The notes beneath the pieces are model-generated. The model was not told the DNA's origin and searched no databases. It worked only from the letters and a program-made list of their open reading frames with translations. A program made the translations under genes and the position numbers. 64,000 bases of DNA from Brucella pituitosa. GTDB taxonomy: Bacteria; Pseudomonadota; Alphaproteobacteria; Rhizobiales; Rhizobiaceae. This document shows, one piece after another, positions 1 through 9,510 of the stretch (positions within the stretch are counted from its first letter, which is position 1; the number at the start of each line of letters is the position of its first letter). The stretch is from assembly GCF_003049685.1 (NCBI RefSeq), contig NZ_PYSY02000001.1, positions 1,364,001 to 1,428,000 on the forward strand. Direction: 5' to 3'.

Positions 1-416
1 AATTCGCGGATGATAGGATGGTCGTGCGGCAGATAAAGCGCTGAAACTCCCACTCGGAAACGATTCTCACGTGCGAGATACGGCTTTAACGGATCAGGAT
101 GAAATTGTTTGAGCAGATAGACATCTGTATCAAGCCAGACGCCCTGCTTGTGCTTCATCAGCATTATACGGAAAATATCGCTGAACTGAACGATGGTCGT
201 CCTGCTGCGAAAGTTTGGATATCCCGGATCCAGCCGTTTAAAAACCAGTTCGGGCAATATCTCGCTGGCGTCACACAGTTCTACTCCCTGTGGCACGTTT
301 TCTATTAGCGCGTAAGAAAACAATTTCACGCGTTGACCCGTCATGACCATCGAGGCCAGACAGATTTGATCAACTTCACGCAGACGCGGTCCGTACCAAA
401 AAGTGCAGATATCCAT
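1..416 (-). CDS. Partial glycosyltransferase, DXD type (GT32-like), truncated by window edge
   Basis: The reverse strand is open from an ATG at 416 to the left edge, about 138 codons. The translation starts MDICTFWYGP and contains FSDIFRIMLM followed by WLDTDVYLL, with the DXD metal/nucleotide-sugar motif at residues 96-98. This layout is typical of the sugar-binding region containing DXD (GT32 and capsular or LPS sugar transferases). It likely transfers a sugar from a nucleotide sugar onto a surface glycan; donor and acceptor cannot be told. It lies 47 nt downstream of trkA on the same strand, with a GGGG stretch before the ATG. The C-terminus is missing because the window ends. In related genomes I would expect an aminotransferase gene and hfq after trkA, so this gene may be accessory. 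Confidence 0.75.
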   Translation of the reverse strand, partial: MDICTFWYGPRLREVDQICLASMVMTGQRVKLFSYALIENVPQGVELCDASEILPELVFKRLDPGYPNFRSRTTIVQFSDIFRIMLMKHKQGVWLDTDVYLLKQFHPDPLKPYLARENRFRVGVSALYLPHDHPIIRE

Positions 417-463
417 ATAAGCCCCGATGAAAGTACTGCCCTATTTTAATCAAAGCCGGGTGA

Positions 464-1840
464 TCAGAAAAACTCAAGGCTGACGCGGAACATCTGTTCC
501 ACATGTTTGATCGCATCCGCAGTTGCAAAAATCACAACACGATCCCGCGGTTTGATCCTTACATTACCGTTTGGCTGGATAACTTGCCCGTCGCGATAAA
601 TCGCACCGATTCGCAAACCTTCCGGCAGGTCGAGGTCGCGCAAAGGTGCTCCAACCAATGAGGAGGTCTCAAGCGCTTCAGCCTCAATAATTTCAGCCAT
701 ATCGCGATAGACACTATAAACCGCCCGGATACGGCCACGCCGAACATGCTGTAATATCTTCGATACAGTCACTGCCTTCGGATTAATGTATGCATCGATA
801 CCCACCATGTGGGTGAAATCCTGATAAGCGACGGTATTGATCAGCGCCATGTTAGCCTTGCAGCCAAGACGCTTCGCCATGATGCTCGATAGAATGTTGA
901 CCTGATCCTGATTGGTCAGTGCCACAAAAAGATCAGCATCTTCGATATCTGCTTCTTGCAAAAGCGCCTGATCAAGCGCGCTGCCATGCAGAACCATTGT
1001 TCTGTTAAGCTGATCAGCAATCGCAAAAGCGCGGTCGTGCTCGCTTTCGATCATCTTGATCCGTGTTTGCCATTTGCGTTCTTCAATCGCTTTGGCAACA
1101 TAAAGTCCGATATTTCCGCCGCCAGCAATGACAATACGATGTGCTTCCGGCTTTTCATGCCCGAACAATGAAAGCGTTCTGCGAACCTGTTCGCGGGTTG
1201 TCACCACATAGGCGAGATCGCCGGCATGAAGCTGATCCGTCGAACGCGGAATAAAAAGGCTGCCATTGCGAACAACGCCAACGACCGTTGCCGCGAGATC
1301 GGGAAACAGGTCTGACAATTGTTTCAGCGGCGTATTAATAACCGGACATTCATCAAGGCATTCGATTGCAAGACCGATGATTTTATCATCGGCAAATCGC
1401 AGAACATCAGTAGCCCCCTGCAAGGCGATACGCCGCAAGACGACTTCACCGACTTCAAGCTCCGGTGAAATAATAACGTCGATGGGCAAGTTTTCGCGCA
1501 GGAACAGGTCCTGATACTCGGCCTTGAGGTAAGACTGCGCGCGAATGCGTGCGATCTTGGTCGGCACGTTGAAAACTGAATGCGCCACCTGACACGCCAC
1601 CATATTGACTTCGTCAGATAGGGTGACTGCGATAATCATATCAGCTTCGTTGGCACCAGCAGCAGCCAGCACATCGGGTTGAGACCCATGACCAACAAAG
1701 CCGCGTACATCCAGCGTATCGCGGACGATCTCGATATGTCGTGCAGACGTATCGATGACGGAGACGTCATTTTCTTCAGCAGCAAGCCGCTCGGCGATGC
1801 CATAGCCAACCTGCCCTGCTCCGCATACGATTACCCGCAT
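464..1840 (-). CDS. trkA: Trk potassium uptake NAD-binding protein TrkA
   Basis: Peripheral cytoplasmic gating subunit of the Trk K+ uptake system. The 458 residues form two RCK repeats. The first begins with the Rossmann glycine motif GAGQVGYG at residues 7-14; the second begins around residue 232 with the glycine run GGGNIG. Each is followed by an RCK_C ligand domain. Length matches full TrkA (about 458). The start has a GGGATGAT stretch a few bases upstream. It follows ntrX by 32 nt on the same strand, the usual Rhizobiales order, so it is probably co-transcribed with ntrYX. The membrane subunit TrkH is not in the window. Confidence 0.95.
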   Translation of the reverse strand: MRVIVCGAGQVGYGIAERLAAEENDVSVIDTSARHIEIVRDTLDVRGFVGHGSQPDVLAAAGANEADMIIAVTLSDEVNMVACQVAHSVFNVPTKIARIRAQSYLKAEYQDLFLRENLPIDVIISPELEVGEVVLRRIALQGATDVLRFADDKIIGLAIECLDECPVINTPLKQLSDLFPDLAATVVGVVRNGSLFIPRSTDQLHAGDLAYVVTTREQVRRTLSLFGHEKPEAHRIVIAGGGNIGLYVAKAIEERKWQTRIKMIESEHDRAFAIADQLNRTMVLHGSALDQALLQEADIEDADLFVALTNQDQVNILSSIMAKRLGCKANMALINTVAYQDFTHMVGIDAYINPKAVTVSKILQHVRRGRIRAVYSVYRDMAEIIEAEALETSSLVGAPLRDLDLPEGLRIGAIYRDGQVIQPNGNVRIKPRDRVVIFATADAIKHVEQMFRVSLEFF

Positions 1841-1872
1841 ATCATCCCGCCTGCATTAAACTTGTAATTCTC

Positions 1873-3234
1873 TTATACGCCGAGAGATTTCAGTTTGCGA
1901 TGCAAAGCCGAGCGTTCCATGCCGACGAATTCAGCAGTACGCGAGATATTGCCACCGAAGCGGTTGATCTGTGCAATCAGATATTCCTTCTCGAAACGCT
2001 CACGTGCCTCGCGCAAAGGTAGGGCCATGATATGCTGATCGGACTCAGTGGGTGCACGCGGCAGCGTGTCACCAATTTCTGCTGGCAGAAGGTCGGCGGT
2101 TACTGGCGCTTCCGGATCATCGCCACGCGCCAGAATCATCACGCGTTCCACATTATTGCGCAACTGACGAATATTGCCCGGCCAACTATGGGACTGCAAA
2201 ACCGCCATCGCATCGGAACCGATCTTGCGCGGCTTGATACCGGCCTGTTCGGCAATCTGCGTCATGAAATATTCGACCAGCGCTGGAATATCTTCGCGCC
2301 GCGCCGCAAGGGCTGGCACATGCACCGGCACCACCGAAAGACGATGGAAAAGGTCTTCGCGGAATGTGCCTTCTGCAATCATGCCTTCAAGGTTCTGTGC
2401 GGTCGAAGAAATGATGCGGACGTCAACCTTCACACGCTTGGTTCCACCCACCCGCTCAAACTGCTGATCGACCAGCACACGCAAAATCTTGTTCTGCGTC
2501 TCACGCGGCATATCGGCAACTTCATCGAGATAGAGAATACCCCCATGCGCTTCTTCAAGCGCACCAACCTTGCGCTCCCCACCATCCATTTCCGTACCGA
2601 ACAGCTCGATTTCCATGCGTTCCGGCGTAATGGTTGCAGCATTGACCGTTACAAACGGCCCATTGGCGCGCGTTGATTGCGCATGAATGGCACGCGCGGC
2701 CAACTCCTTGCCGGCACCGGAAGGACCAGTGATCATAATACGGCTATTGGTCGGCGCTACGCGCTCGATTGTCTGGCGAAGCTGATTGATAGCCAGCGAC
2801 GCACCGATCAAATCCAGATTATCGCCACTGCGCTTACGCAGGTTAGAAACTTCACGCTTGAGCTTGGATGTCTCCAGAGCGCGCTCCGCAACCAGAATGA
2901 GGCGGTCAGCCTTGAATGGCTTTTCAATGAAATCATAAGCGCCGCGACGGATCGCGGACACTGCTGTCTCGATATTGCCGTGACCGGAAATCATAACAAC
3001 AGGCAGCTCAGGATGTTGCTTCTTGATCTCGTCAAGCAGCGCTAGCCCATCAAGACGGCTGCCTTGCAACCAGATATCGAGGAACACCAGACGCGGCACA
3101 CGATCATCGATGGCTGCGAGCGCACTGTCAGCGTCAAAAGCAGTACGGGTTTCATAGCCTTCGTCGCTCAGAATACCTGCAACGAGTTCCCGAATGTCCG
3201 CTTCATCGTCAACTACAAGAATATCGGCTGCCAT
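1873..3234 (-). CDS. ntrX: NtrX response regulator lacking the GAFTGA motif
   Basis: Response regulator partner of NtrY. Residues 1-120 are a receiver domain with the acidic pair D9-D10, phospho-acceptor D53 and K105. An AAA+ domain follows with Walker A at 170-177 (GPSGAGKE) and Walker B near 233-238. The C-terminus is a Fis-type helix-turn-helix (RTAEFVGMERSALHRKL). Where sigma54 activators carry GAFTGA, this protein reads GTEMDGGERKVGAL (213-226), so loop contact with sigma54 is not expected. This is known for alphaproteobacterial NtrX. The start lies one base beyond the ntrY stop (TGATATG), implying translational coupling, with AGGTG upstream. Confidence 0.95.
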   Translation of the reverse strand: MAADILVVDDEADIRELVAGILSDEGYETRTAFDADSALAAIDDRVPRLVFLDIWLQGSRLDGLALLDEIKKQHPELPVVMISGHGNIETAVSAIRRGAYDFIEKPFKADRLILVAERALETSKLKREVSNLRKRSGDNLDLIGASLAINQLRQTIERVAPTNSRIMITGPSGAGKELAARAIHAQSTRANGPFVTVNAATITPERMEIELFGTEMDGGERKVGALEEAHGGILYLDEVADMPRETQNKILRVLVDQQFERVGGTKRVKVDVRIISSTAQNLEGMIAEGTFREDLFHRLSVVPVHVPALAARREDIPALVEYFMTQIAEQAGIKPRKIGSDAMAVLQSHSWPGNIRQLRNNVERVMILARGDDPEAPVTADLLPAEIGDTLPRAPTESDQHIMALPLREARERFEKEYLIAQINRFGGNISRTAEFVGMERSALHRKLKSLGV

Positions 3235-3235
3235 A

Positions 3236-5518
3236 TCAATTCACCTGTCCAATTATCTTGTTTCCGTGATTCCCCTCTTCCGTACCGGTCACACCGGTGG
3301 AAATCTCAGGAAAGATCATACGTATCATTGCGCCACGTCCTCCGTGGAAATCTGCTGGCGCATCATGCAATTCCAGATGTCCGCCATGTTCTTCAACAAT
3401 CTTGCGAACGATAGCGAGACCAAGTCCCGTGCCCTTTTCACGCGTGGTCATATAGGGCTCGAGCAGTTTCTGACGGTCATCGCCCGGCAAACCTTTACCG
3501 TTGTCGATAACATCGACCACGAGTTGTCCGTCGATTTTTTGCGACCGAACGAGAATATATCCATCCCCACGCTCTTCCTTGGAAACCGCATCAATAGCCT
3601 CACTGGCGTTCTTGATGACATTACCAAAGGCCTGTCCCAGCAATCGGCTATCGAAAGAGCCGATGAGCTTTTCAGAACCATATTCATGGTTGAAATGAAT
3701 ATCATTCCGGCTGACTTCGATAAGAAAGGATGCTTCACGAAGCGCTTCGCGCAGGTCCATCGCACGCATTTCCGGCTTCGGCATACGCGCAAAAGCGGAA
3801 AACTCATCAACCATGCGACCAATATCACCGACCTGCCGGATGATCGTTTCCGTGCATTGATCGAAGACTTCCCGGTCTTCCGTAATCACCTTGCCGTAAC
3901 GACGGCGAATGCGTTCTGCTGAAAGCTGGATCGGGGTCAGTGGGTTCTTGATTTCATGTGCAATGCGACGCGCAACATCGGCCCATGCGGAAGAACGCTG
4001 TGCCTGAACAAGATCGGTAATATCATCGACCGTCACCACATAGGAATAATCGTCAGATTCCGCGTCCTCTACCGTAACCTGCACGTTGAAGTTGCGTGCA
4101 GCACCTCCACGAGTCATGCTGACTTGTTCGCGATGCACAGTGCGTCCTGTCGTGCGTGCGACCTCAAAGGCCTGTCCAATTTCCGGCGCAATACTGGTAA
4201 GGCTTTTGCCAATTGCATCCTGTGAGCTCACCCCGAACATGTGTTCGGCAGAGCGATTGAGGATCGAAATGGAGCCATCGGATTCAATCCCAATAACACC
4301 GGCGGTCACACCCGAAAGCACTGCTTCGGAGAACCGGCGACGCTCATCTATCTGATCTTTTGCAGAAATAAGTTCGTTACGCTGGCTCTTCAGCTCCGCA
4401 ACCATGTTGTTGAACGTTCCCGAAAGCGCCCCCACGTCACCATCCGATGAACGAACAGGCACGGAAATATCGAGATTACCCGCCGCCACATTATCAGCTG
4501 CCCCAATCAACAGGCGAATTGGACGTACGAGACGGTCAGCAACCGCAATACCAGTCCATATAGCCGATAACAGAAGAATCAGCGTCAAACCGAAATAGAG
4601 CAACGCAAAAGCGATTTGGGTCGGAATACGATTGGCATCCATCTCCTGATAGCGCTGCGTGTTCGCTTCCATCAGGCGCATGGCTTCCAGAATCTGCTGA
4701 TCAACGGCACGAACCGTGTAAAGATAAAGATCCGGTATCTCGCGCATCTTTATAACCGCACCGACGAAATTACTGTTGCCTGGAGGAATGATCACAGGCT
4801 TGCCATCAACGGCAGTTTTCAATGCATCTTCGGTAGGAGGTGGAAGGCGCGTCTCAACACCGGTTTCACTTTTGACAATGACATCGCCGCCTTCACGCAC
4901 AAGGAATGCGCCAAGCAACCCACGACCACCGGCCTGGAGCGTCATATAGCGGATGAAGCCGCCCCGATCGAGGCTGTAAAGCGTGCGCTGAGCATCGAGT
5001 TCCTGCAACATCGAGAACGATGTGCTTTGCAGATTGAGTGCCGTTTCACGAATGTAAGCAGTCGTCAGACTTTGCGATGAACTCACAATGTCGCGCGTAT
5101 TGGTATCAAACCAGCGATCAAGCCCAAGATTGAGCGTCACCGACGCAACGATTGCCACCAAGATGGCCGGAATAGCCGCAATCAGTGAGAACAGCGCAAC
5201 AATACGGACGTGCAGCCGGGAAGCAGCCTTTCCTGACCGGCGCGCCGACACAATGCGATAGACTTCACGACAAATCAGCAGGATCAGAAAAACAATCAGC
5301 GCAACATTGACGATAACGAGCGCCAGCGTCACGTTGCGATCAGGTGTGATTGGCGTAATACCAATAAGAATGGCAAAAGAAATCGATGCCGTGATCAGCG
5401 CCGAAACAACGGTGATAATACCGGGCAATGCGAGAAGCCTGCGCCCCTCACCCGCACGTGATGATCGCTCTTCCCCGTCCATATCCGTCGTCAGATTCGC
5501 TGTGTTCATGTTAACCAT
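3236..5518 (-). CDS. ntrY: NtrY membrane sensor histidine kinase
   Basis: Sensor kinase of the NtrYX pair, implicated in nitrogen and redox sensing in alphaproteobacteria. N-terminal hydrophobic segments flank a large extracytoplasmic region. A HAMP linker (LVRPIRLLIGAADNVAAGNL), a PAS domain, HisKA with HEIKNPLTPIQ and an HATPase with DNGKGLPG and GTGLGLAIVRKI follow. The frame is open to an ATG at 5551, but that start has no ribosome site and lies inside a repeated ATGCAACG block. I prefer the ATG at 5518 (GGGTAAC upstream); 5509 is also possible. It overlaps nothing and is followed directly by ntrX. Confidence 0.93.
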   Translation of the reverse strand: MVNMNTANLTTDMDGEERSSRAGEGRRLLALPGIITVVSALITASISFAILIGITPITPDRNVTLALVIVNVALIVFLILLICREVYRIVSARRSGKAASRLHVRIVALFSLIAAIPAILVAIVASVTLNLGLDRWFDTNTRDIVSSSQSLTTAYIRETALNLQSTSFSMLQELDAQRTLYSLDRGGFIRYMTLQAGGRGLLGAFLVREGGDVIVKSETGVETRLPPPTEDALKTAVDGKPVIIPPGNSNFVGAVIKMREIPDLYLYTVRAVDQQILEAMRLMEANTQRYQEMDANRIPTQIAFALLYFGLTLILLLSAIWTGIAVADRLVRPIRLLIGAADNVAAGNLDISVPVRSSDGDVGALSGTFNNMVAELKSQRNELISAKDQIDERRRFSEAVLSGVTAGVIGIESDGSISILNRSAEHMFGVSSQDAIGKSLTSIAPEIGQAFEVARTTGRTVHREQVSMTRGGAARNFNVQVTVEDAESDDYSYVVTVDDITDLVQAQRSSAWADVARRIAHEIKNPLTPIQLSAERIRRRYGKVITEDREVFDQCTETIIRQVGDIGRMVDEFSAFARMPKPEMRAMDLREALREASFLIEVSRNDIHFNHEYGSEKLIGSFDSRLLGQAFGNVIKNASEAIDAVSKEERGDGYILVRSQKIDGQLVVDVIDNGKGLPGDDRQKLLEPYMTTREKGTGLGLAIVRKIVEEHGGHLELHDAPADFHGGRGAMIRMIFPEISTGVTGTEEGNHGNKIIGQVN

Positions 5519-5530
5519 GTTACCCAATAG

Positions 5531-5574
5531 CGTTGCATCTATGCAACGCATTGTGGCGAAAATGCAACGATTGT
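5531..5574. promoter_or_regulatory. Triple ATGCAACG motif upstream of ntrY
   Basis: CGTTGCAT at 5531-5538 and ATGCAACG at 5541-5548 form a palindrome around a CT centre. A second ATGCAACG lies at 5562-5569, so ATGCAACG-(C)-ATTGT occurs twice, 21 bp apart. The block lies just upstream of the probable ntrY start. Spacing of two helical turns and a dyad suggests a dimeric regulator site. The regulator is unknown. Confidence 0.4.
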
Positions 5575-5582
5575 TTACAGCT

Positions 5583-5632
5583 TTTAAGCATTTCCAGCAA
5601 AAGTGCGAAGCAGTTTTGCGTTGGATAATGCG
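5583..5632. repeat. Intergenic palindromic repeat, family B (variant)
   Basis: The segment shares GCATTTCCAGCAAAAGTGCG and the following GTTTTGCG...GGATAATGCG with the copies at 27976, 41359 and 53036. It is closest to the 53036 copy, which also has the TTTTAAGCATTTCC left end and a CAGACAAAT or CAAGACAAAT right flank. It lies in the ntrC-ntrY gap. It resembles RIME/REP-type mosaic repeats of Rhizobiales. Confidence 0.75.
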
Positions 5633-5641
5633 CCAGACAAA

Positions 5642-5664
5642 TAGTTAGATCGACGATCTAACTA
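5642..5664. repeat. Perfect 11-bp inverted repeat between ntrC and ntrY
   Basis: TAGTTAGATCG and CGATCTAACTA flank a single central A, giving a perfect 23-bp dyad. It follows directly on the right end of a family B repeat and lies 45 bp past the ntrC stop codon. There is no T-tract, so a simple terminator is unlikely. It may be a protein site or the end module of the repeat. Confidence 0.6.
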
Positions 5665-5708
5665 CGACTTCTCAAAAGAGTCAGCGGATTTCGGCGCGTA
5701 ATGATGGC

Positions 5709-7181
5709 TTAACTCTGTTTAGCACCACGATAAATGTTGACGCCAAGCTCTCTGATCTTCTTGCGCAACGTATTGCGGTTCAGTCCAAGAATCTCTGCTG
5801 CCTTGATCTGATTGCCACGCGTAGCAGTGAGACAAGCAAGGATCAGCGGATATTCCAGTTCTGCGAGAACACGGTGATAGAGACCCGGCGGTGGCAGATC
5901 AGAGCCAAAGGACGCGAAATAACGCTGCATATTGTGCTCTACCACCTGCGAAATGGTGATATTCTCGATATCGGCAGATGTGGAAACCGGAACGTCAGGC
6001 TTTGATAGCTCGGACTTCAGTTCGGCTTCGATGATCTCCGGTGAGATTTCGTCCTGCGGGTAAAGAGCGGCCAACCGGCGCACAAGGTTTTCCAGCTCGC
6101 GCACGTTGCCCGGCCATGGATAGCGACGCATCATGTCGAACCCGGCAGCAGTAATACGCTTCTCCGGCAACCCCTCCTCAGCAGCTCGCTTGAAGAAATG
6201 ACGTACCAGATCGGGCACGTCCTCACTACGCTCGCGCAATGGCGGCAGGCGCAGCGGCACAACATTGAGACGGTAATAAAGATCTTCGCGGAAAAGCCCC
6301 TGCGCGATGAGCTGACGCAGATCCTTGTTGGTTGCAGCCACGATGCGCACATCGGTTTTGATCGGCGTGCGACCGCCAACTGTCATATATTCGCCCTGCT
6401 GCAACACACGCAGCAAGCGCGTCTGCGCCTCCATTGGCATATCGCCGATTTCATCAAGAAACAGCGTGCCGCCATTGGCTTGTTCAAAACGTCCGCTTGA
6501 ACGGTTCTGTGCGCCAGTAAAGGCACCCTTTTCATGGCCGAACAATTCGGACTCGATCAGATCACGCGGGATCGCAGCCATATTGATTGCGACAAACGGC
6601 CCTTTGCGGCGGCGACCATATTCATGAAGCGCTCGTGCAACGAGTTCCTTACCCGTACCCGACTCACCTGTGACCATCATGGTCAAATCGGTCTGCATCA
6701 TACGGGCAAGCACGCGATAGATTTCCTGCATCGCAGGCGAACGACCGACCAGCGGCATGTTCTCGGCCTGCTCATCAGGCATCGCGGCTGCTGGCTTATG
6801 CTTGGGCTCAGAGAGCGCACGACCCACAATGTTGATAAGCTCAGTCAAATCGAAAGGTTTTGGCAGATATTCATAGGCACCGGCTTCCGAAGCGCGGATT
6901 GCGGTCATGAAGGTATTCTGCGCGCTCATCACCACGATCGGCAGATCAGGGCGCATCTTCTTGATGCGCGGAAGCAGATCAAAGGCATTCTCGTCCGGCA
7001 TATTGACGTCTGTGATGACCAGATCACCGTCACCAGCGGCTACCCAGCGCCAGAGCGATGTTGCATTGGACGTCACCCGAACATCATAGCCTGCACGAGA
7101 CAGTGCCTGATTAAGCACCGTACGGATTGCAGCATCGTCATCTGCGACGAGAATCGTACCTGTCGGACGTCCGGCAATCAT
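5709..7181 (-). CDS. ntrC: NtrC nitrogen regulator, sigma54 activator
   Basis: Transcription activator of nitrogen-limitation genes, phosphorylated by NtrB. The receiver domain has acidic residues at 14-16 and phospho-acceptor D58. The AAA+ domain has Walker A GESGTGKE at 172-179, an intact GAFTGA at 219-224 and Walker B near 240. The C-terminal Fis HTH reads [17 protein letters not shown]. Length (490) is normal for Rhizobiales NtrC. AGGAGATAACGC precedes the ATG, and the ATGA overlap with the ntrB stop indicates coupling. The contrast with NtrX, which lacks GAFTGA, separates the roles of the two paralogues. Confidence 0.97.
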   Translation of the reverse strand: MIAGRPTGTILVADDDAAIRTVLNQALSRAGYDVRVTSNATSLWRWVAAGDGDLVITDVNMPDENAFDLLPRIKKMRPDLPIVVMSAQNTFMTAIRASEAGAYEYLPKPFDLTELINIVGRALSEPKHKPAAAMPDEQAENMPLVGRSPAMQEIYRVLARMMQTDLTMMVTGESGTGKELVARALHEYGRRRKGPFVAINMAAIPRDLIESELFGHEKGAFTGAQNRSSGRFEQANGGTLFLDEIGDMPMEAQTRLLRVLQQGEYMTVGGRTPIKTDVRIVAATNKDLRQLIAQGLFREDLYYRLNVVPLRLPPLRERSEDVPDLVRHFFKRAAEEGLPEKRITAAGFDMMRRYPWPGNVRELENLVRRLAALYPQDEISPEIIEAELKSELSKPDVPVSTSADIENITISQVVEHNMQRYFASFGSDLPPPGLYHRVLAELEYPLILACLTATRGNQIKAAEILGLNRNTLRKKIRELGVNIYRGAKQS

Positions 7182-8329
7182 GCGTTATCTCCTGTCTTTG
7201 CAGACATCTTTGAGCTCTTTGAACTCGTGTTATCGGCAGAACTCTTCCATGCAGGCATGAGTATGCGGAATGTTGTACGGGACGGATGGCTGTCGCACTC
7301 AATCACACCGCCATGATCACCGATAATCTTGGCAACAAGCGCCAGTCCCAAACCTGAACCATTGGTCTTTGTGGTCACAAATGGATCAAACAGATGTGGC
7401 AGCATATCTTCGGGAACGCCCGGACCATTATCGTGCACGCAGAATTCGAGTGGCAAAGCCACGCGGTCACTCGCGCCAGGAACCTGCAAGCGAATGCCCG
7501 GACGATAGGCTGTTGAAAGTGTGATCTCAGCCCCTTCGCGGTCACCGAGAGCCTCAGCTGCGTTCTTCACCAGATTAAGAAACACCTGAACCAGTTGATC
7601 CCGATTGGCAAAGACAGGCGGCAATGAGGGATCATATTCCTCAACGAAGCGAATATGCCGCGCAAATCCATTGCGTGCTATGGCCTTCACATGGTCGAGC
7701 ACCGAATAAATATTGACTGCAGTCCGCTCGATTGGACGCTCGTCGGAAAACACTTCCATACGATCGACGAGCTTAACAATACGATCAGTTTCATCGGTGA
7801 TGAGCCGCGCAAGTGCACGATCTTCGTCCGTTACCACCTGTTCAAGCAATTGTGCTGCACCGCGAATACCGGAAAGCGGGTTTTTGATTTCATGCGCCAG
7901 CATGGAAGCAAGCCCTGTCACAGAACGCGCGGCGCCACGATGCGTCATCTGGCGATCGATCTTCTCCGCCATGGTCTTCTCCTTAAACAGGATCACCACA
8001 GCGCCCGGAGTCTCGATCACCGGAGCCACATAAAGATCAACGATGCGCTCAGCACCAAGCTTGGGAGACGATATATCGACGCGATATTCGTTAACCGGCA
8101 CCTGACTGGTGCGAACCTGATCAACCAAAGCCAATAACGGGCTTCCGAAAGGAAGAAAGGATTCCAGCCGGTTGCGCGCCAGTATGGAGGAACCAGAGCG
8201 GAAAAACTGCTCCGCATCCATATTGGCATAAACGATATGATTGTCAGTGCTGACCATGATGACAGGTTGATTGATCGCATCCAGAATTATGCCCGGAATG
8301 CCACCCGCTTCGGTTCTTCCGACCATCAT
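7178..8329 (-). CDS. ntrB: NtrB nitrogen regulation histidine kinase/phosphatase
   Basis: Cytosolic two-component sensor that controls NtrC phosphorylation in response to PII. An N-terminal PAS-like domain (about residues 15-110) is followed by HisKA with [20 protein letters not shown]. The HATPase domain has [20 protein letters not shown] and [12 protein letters not shown]. No membrane segment is visible, as expected for NtrB. The start overlaps the dusB stop by 4 nt and the stop overlaps the ntrC start by 4 nt (ATGA), so dusB-ntrB-ntrC is one tightly coupled unit, the classic nifR3-ntrBC arrangement. Confidence 0.97.
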   Translation of the reverse strand: MMVGRTEAGGIPGIILDAINQPVIMVSTDNHIVYANMDAEQFFRSGSSILARNRLESFLPFGSPLLALVDQVRTSQVPVNEYRVDISSPKLGAERIVDLYVAPVIETPGAVVILFKEKTMAEKIDRQMTHRGAARSVTGLASMLAHEIKNPLSGIRGAAQLLEQVVTDEDRALARLITDETDRIVKLVDRMEVFSDERPIERTAVNIYSVLDHVKAIARNGFARHIRFVEEYDPSLPPVFANRDQLVQVFLNLVKNAAEALGDREGAEITLSTAYRPGIRLQVPGASDRVALPLEFCVHDNGPGVPEDMLPHLFDPFVTTKTNGSGLGLALVAKIIGDHGGVIECDSHPSRTTFRILMPAWKSSADNTSSKSSKMSAKTGDNA

Positions 8330-9387
8330 GCGACCTTTCTGATTACGTCTGCAGGATTTGCATCACGCAGAAATACACGGGCGAGCGCCACGATAACCGC
8401 TTCAGGGTCGGTGAGCGTCATGATTTCAGCCTTAGTTTTTTTAGATTGTTCTGGCGACGAGAATGCCTCGTCCACATGGCGATCCAGATACCAGCCGAGA
8501 TGCTTTCTTGCATGGCGGATACCAGTCTTGCTGCCATAATGGTCGAGCATATCTTCGTAATGTCTTATAATATAAGAAAGAACTTCTTCTGGAGAATGCG
8601 GCGCAAAATCACTACCCGCAATCGCACCGGCCAACCACGGCTGTCCGTAGGATGCGCGCCCAACCATAACAGCGTCCGCGCCCGAACGACGCAACAACTC
8701 CTCGGCATCGGCACGCGATAACACATCACCGTTGGCAACCAATGGAATCTTCACCACATCACGCACGGCACGAATAGCGTCCCAATCGGCGGTGCCCTCA
8801 TAGAACTGACAACGGGTGCGGCCATGGACCGTGACCATCGCAATGCCCGCATCTTCGGCACGCTTTGCCAATTCCGGCGCATTGATGCTATTTTCATCCC
8901 AACCGAGACGCATTTTGAGCGTAACCGGAACTTTGACAGCATTTACCGTAGCTTCAACCAATGTCATCGCATGGTCGAGATCGCGCATCAGCGCTGAACC
9001 GGAATAGCCGCCCGTCACCTTCTTGGCGGGGCAGCCCATATTGATATCGATGATATCCGCACCCTCTCCCTCGGCAATCCTGGCCGCTTCGCCCATCCAG
9101 TGCGCTTCACGCCCTGCGAGCTGCACGACATGCGTGCCCAGCCCCTCACCAGAAAGGCGCAGCATGCTTTCTTTATGCCGATTGCAGAGTTCTGCGCTCG
9201 CAACCATCTCCGAAACGACCATACCTGCGCCAGCCTCGGCAGCGCGTTTCCGGAATGGAAGGTCAGAAACACCCGACATGGGCGCGAGAAAAACGCGGTT
9301 TTGAAGTACCACGCCACGTATGTTCAGAGGTTGTTCGAGGAGAGTCACCAAGAAATGCCCATTTGATGTGCATGATGCAATTAGCAC
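8326..9387 (-). CDS. dusB: tRNA-dihydrouridine synthase, DusB/NifR3 family
   Basis: FMN-dependent enzyme reducing uridine to dihydrouridine in the tRNA D-loop. Motifs are [18 protein letters not shown] near the N-terminus, a catalytic-cysteine segment [19 protein letters not shown], and FMN-phosphate glycines [13 protein letters not shown]...GNGDV-like in the barrel ([18 protein letters not shown]). It is the first gene of the dusB-ntrBC operon. The open frame begins at ATG 9387, giving 353 residues, but homologues usually begin close to EQPLNIRGV, so a non-ATG start (TTG or GTG) near 9348 is possible. Confidence 0.93.
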   Translation of the reverse strand: MLIASCTSNGHFLVTLLEQPLNIRGVVLQNRVFLAPMSGVSDLPFRKRAAEAGAGMVVSEMVASAELCNRHKESMLRLSGEGLGTHVVQLAGREAHWMGEAARIAEGEGADIIDINMGCPAKKVTGGYSGSALMRDLDHAMTLVEATVNAVKVPVTLKMRLGWDENSINAPELAKRAEDAGIAMVTVHGRTRCQFYEGTADWDAIRAVRDVVKIPLVANGDVLSRADAEELLRRSGADAVMVGRASYGQPWLAGAIAGSDFAPHSPEEVLSYIIRHYEDMLDHYGSKTGIRHARKHLGWYLDRHVDEAFSSPEQSKKTKAEIMTLTDPEAVIVALARVFLRDANPADVIRKVA

Positions 9388-9510
9388 ACACTTTAATCAC
9401 TCAATGCATTGAACGCAAGGAAAAGCGCGTGCCTGCGCTGATAAATCCATTGCGGTATGGCAATTATTTGCGCAAGGCATTATTCGGCTTGCAGACGATT
9501 GTTTGAATAG

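Noticed and set aside
99..308. 69-codon plus-strand frame at the left edge
   Set aside because: The opposite strand encodes a convincing glycosyltransferase with a DXD motif through this whole stretch.
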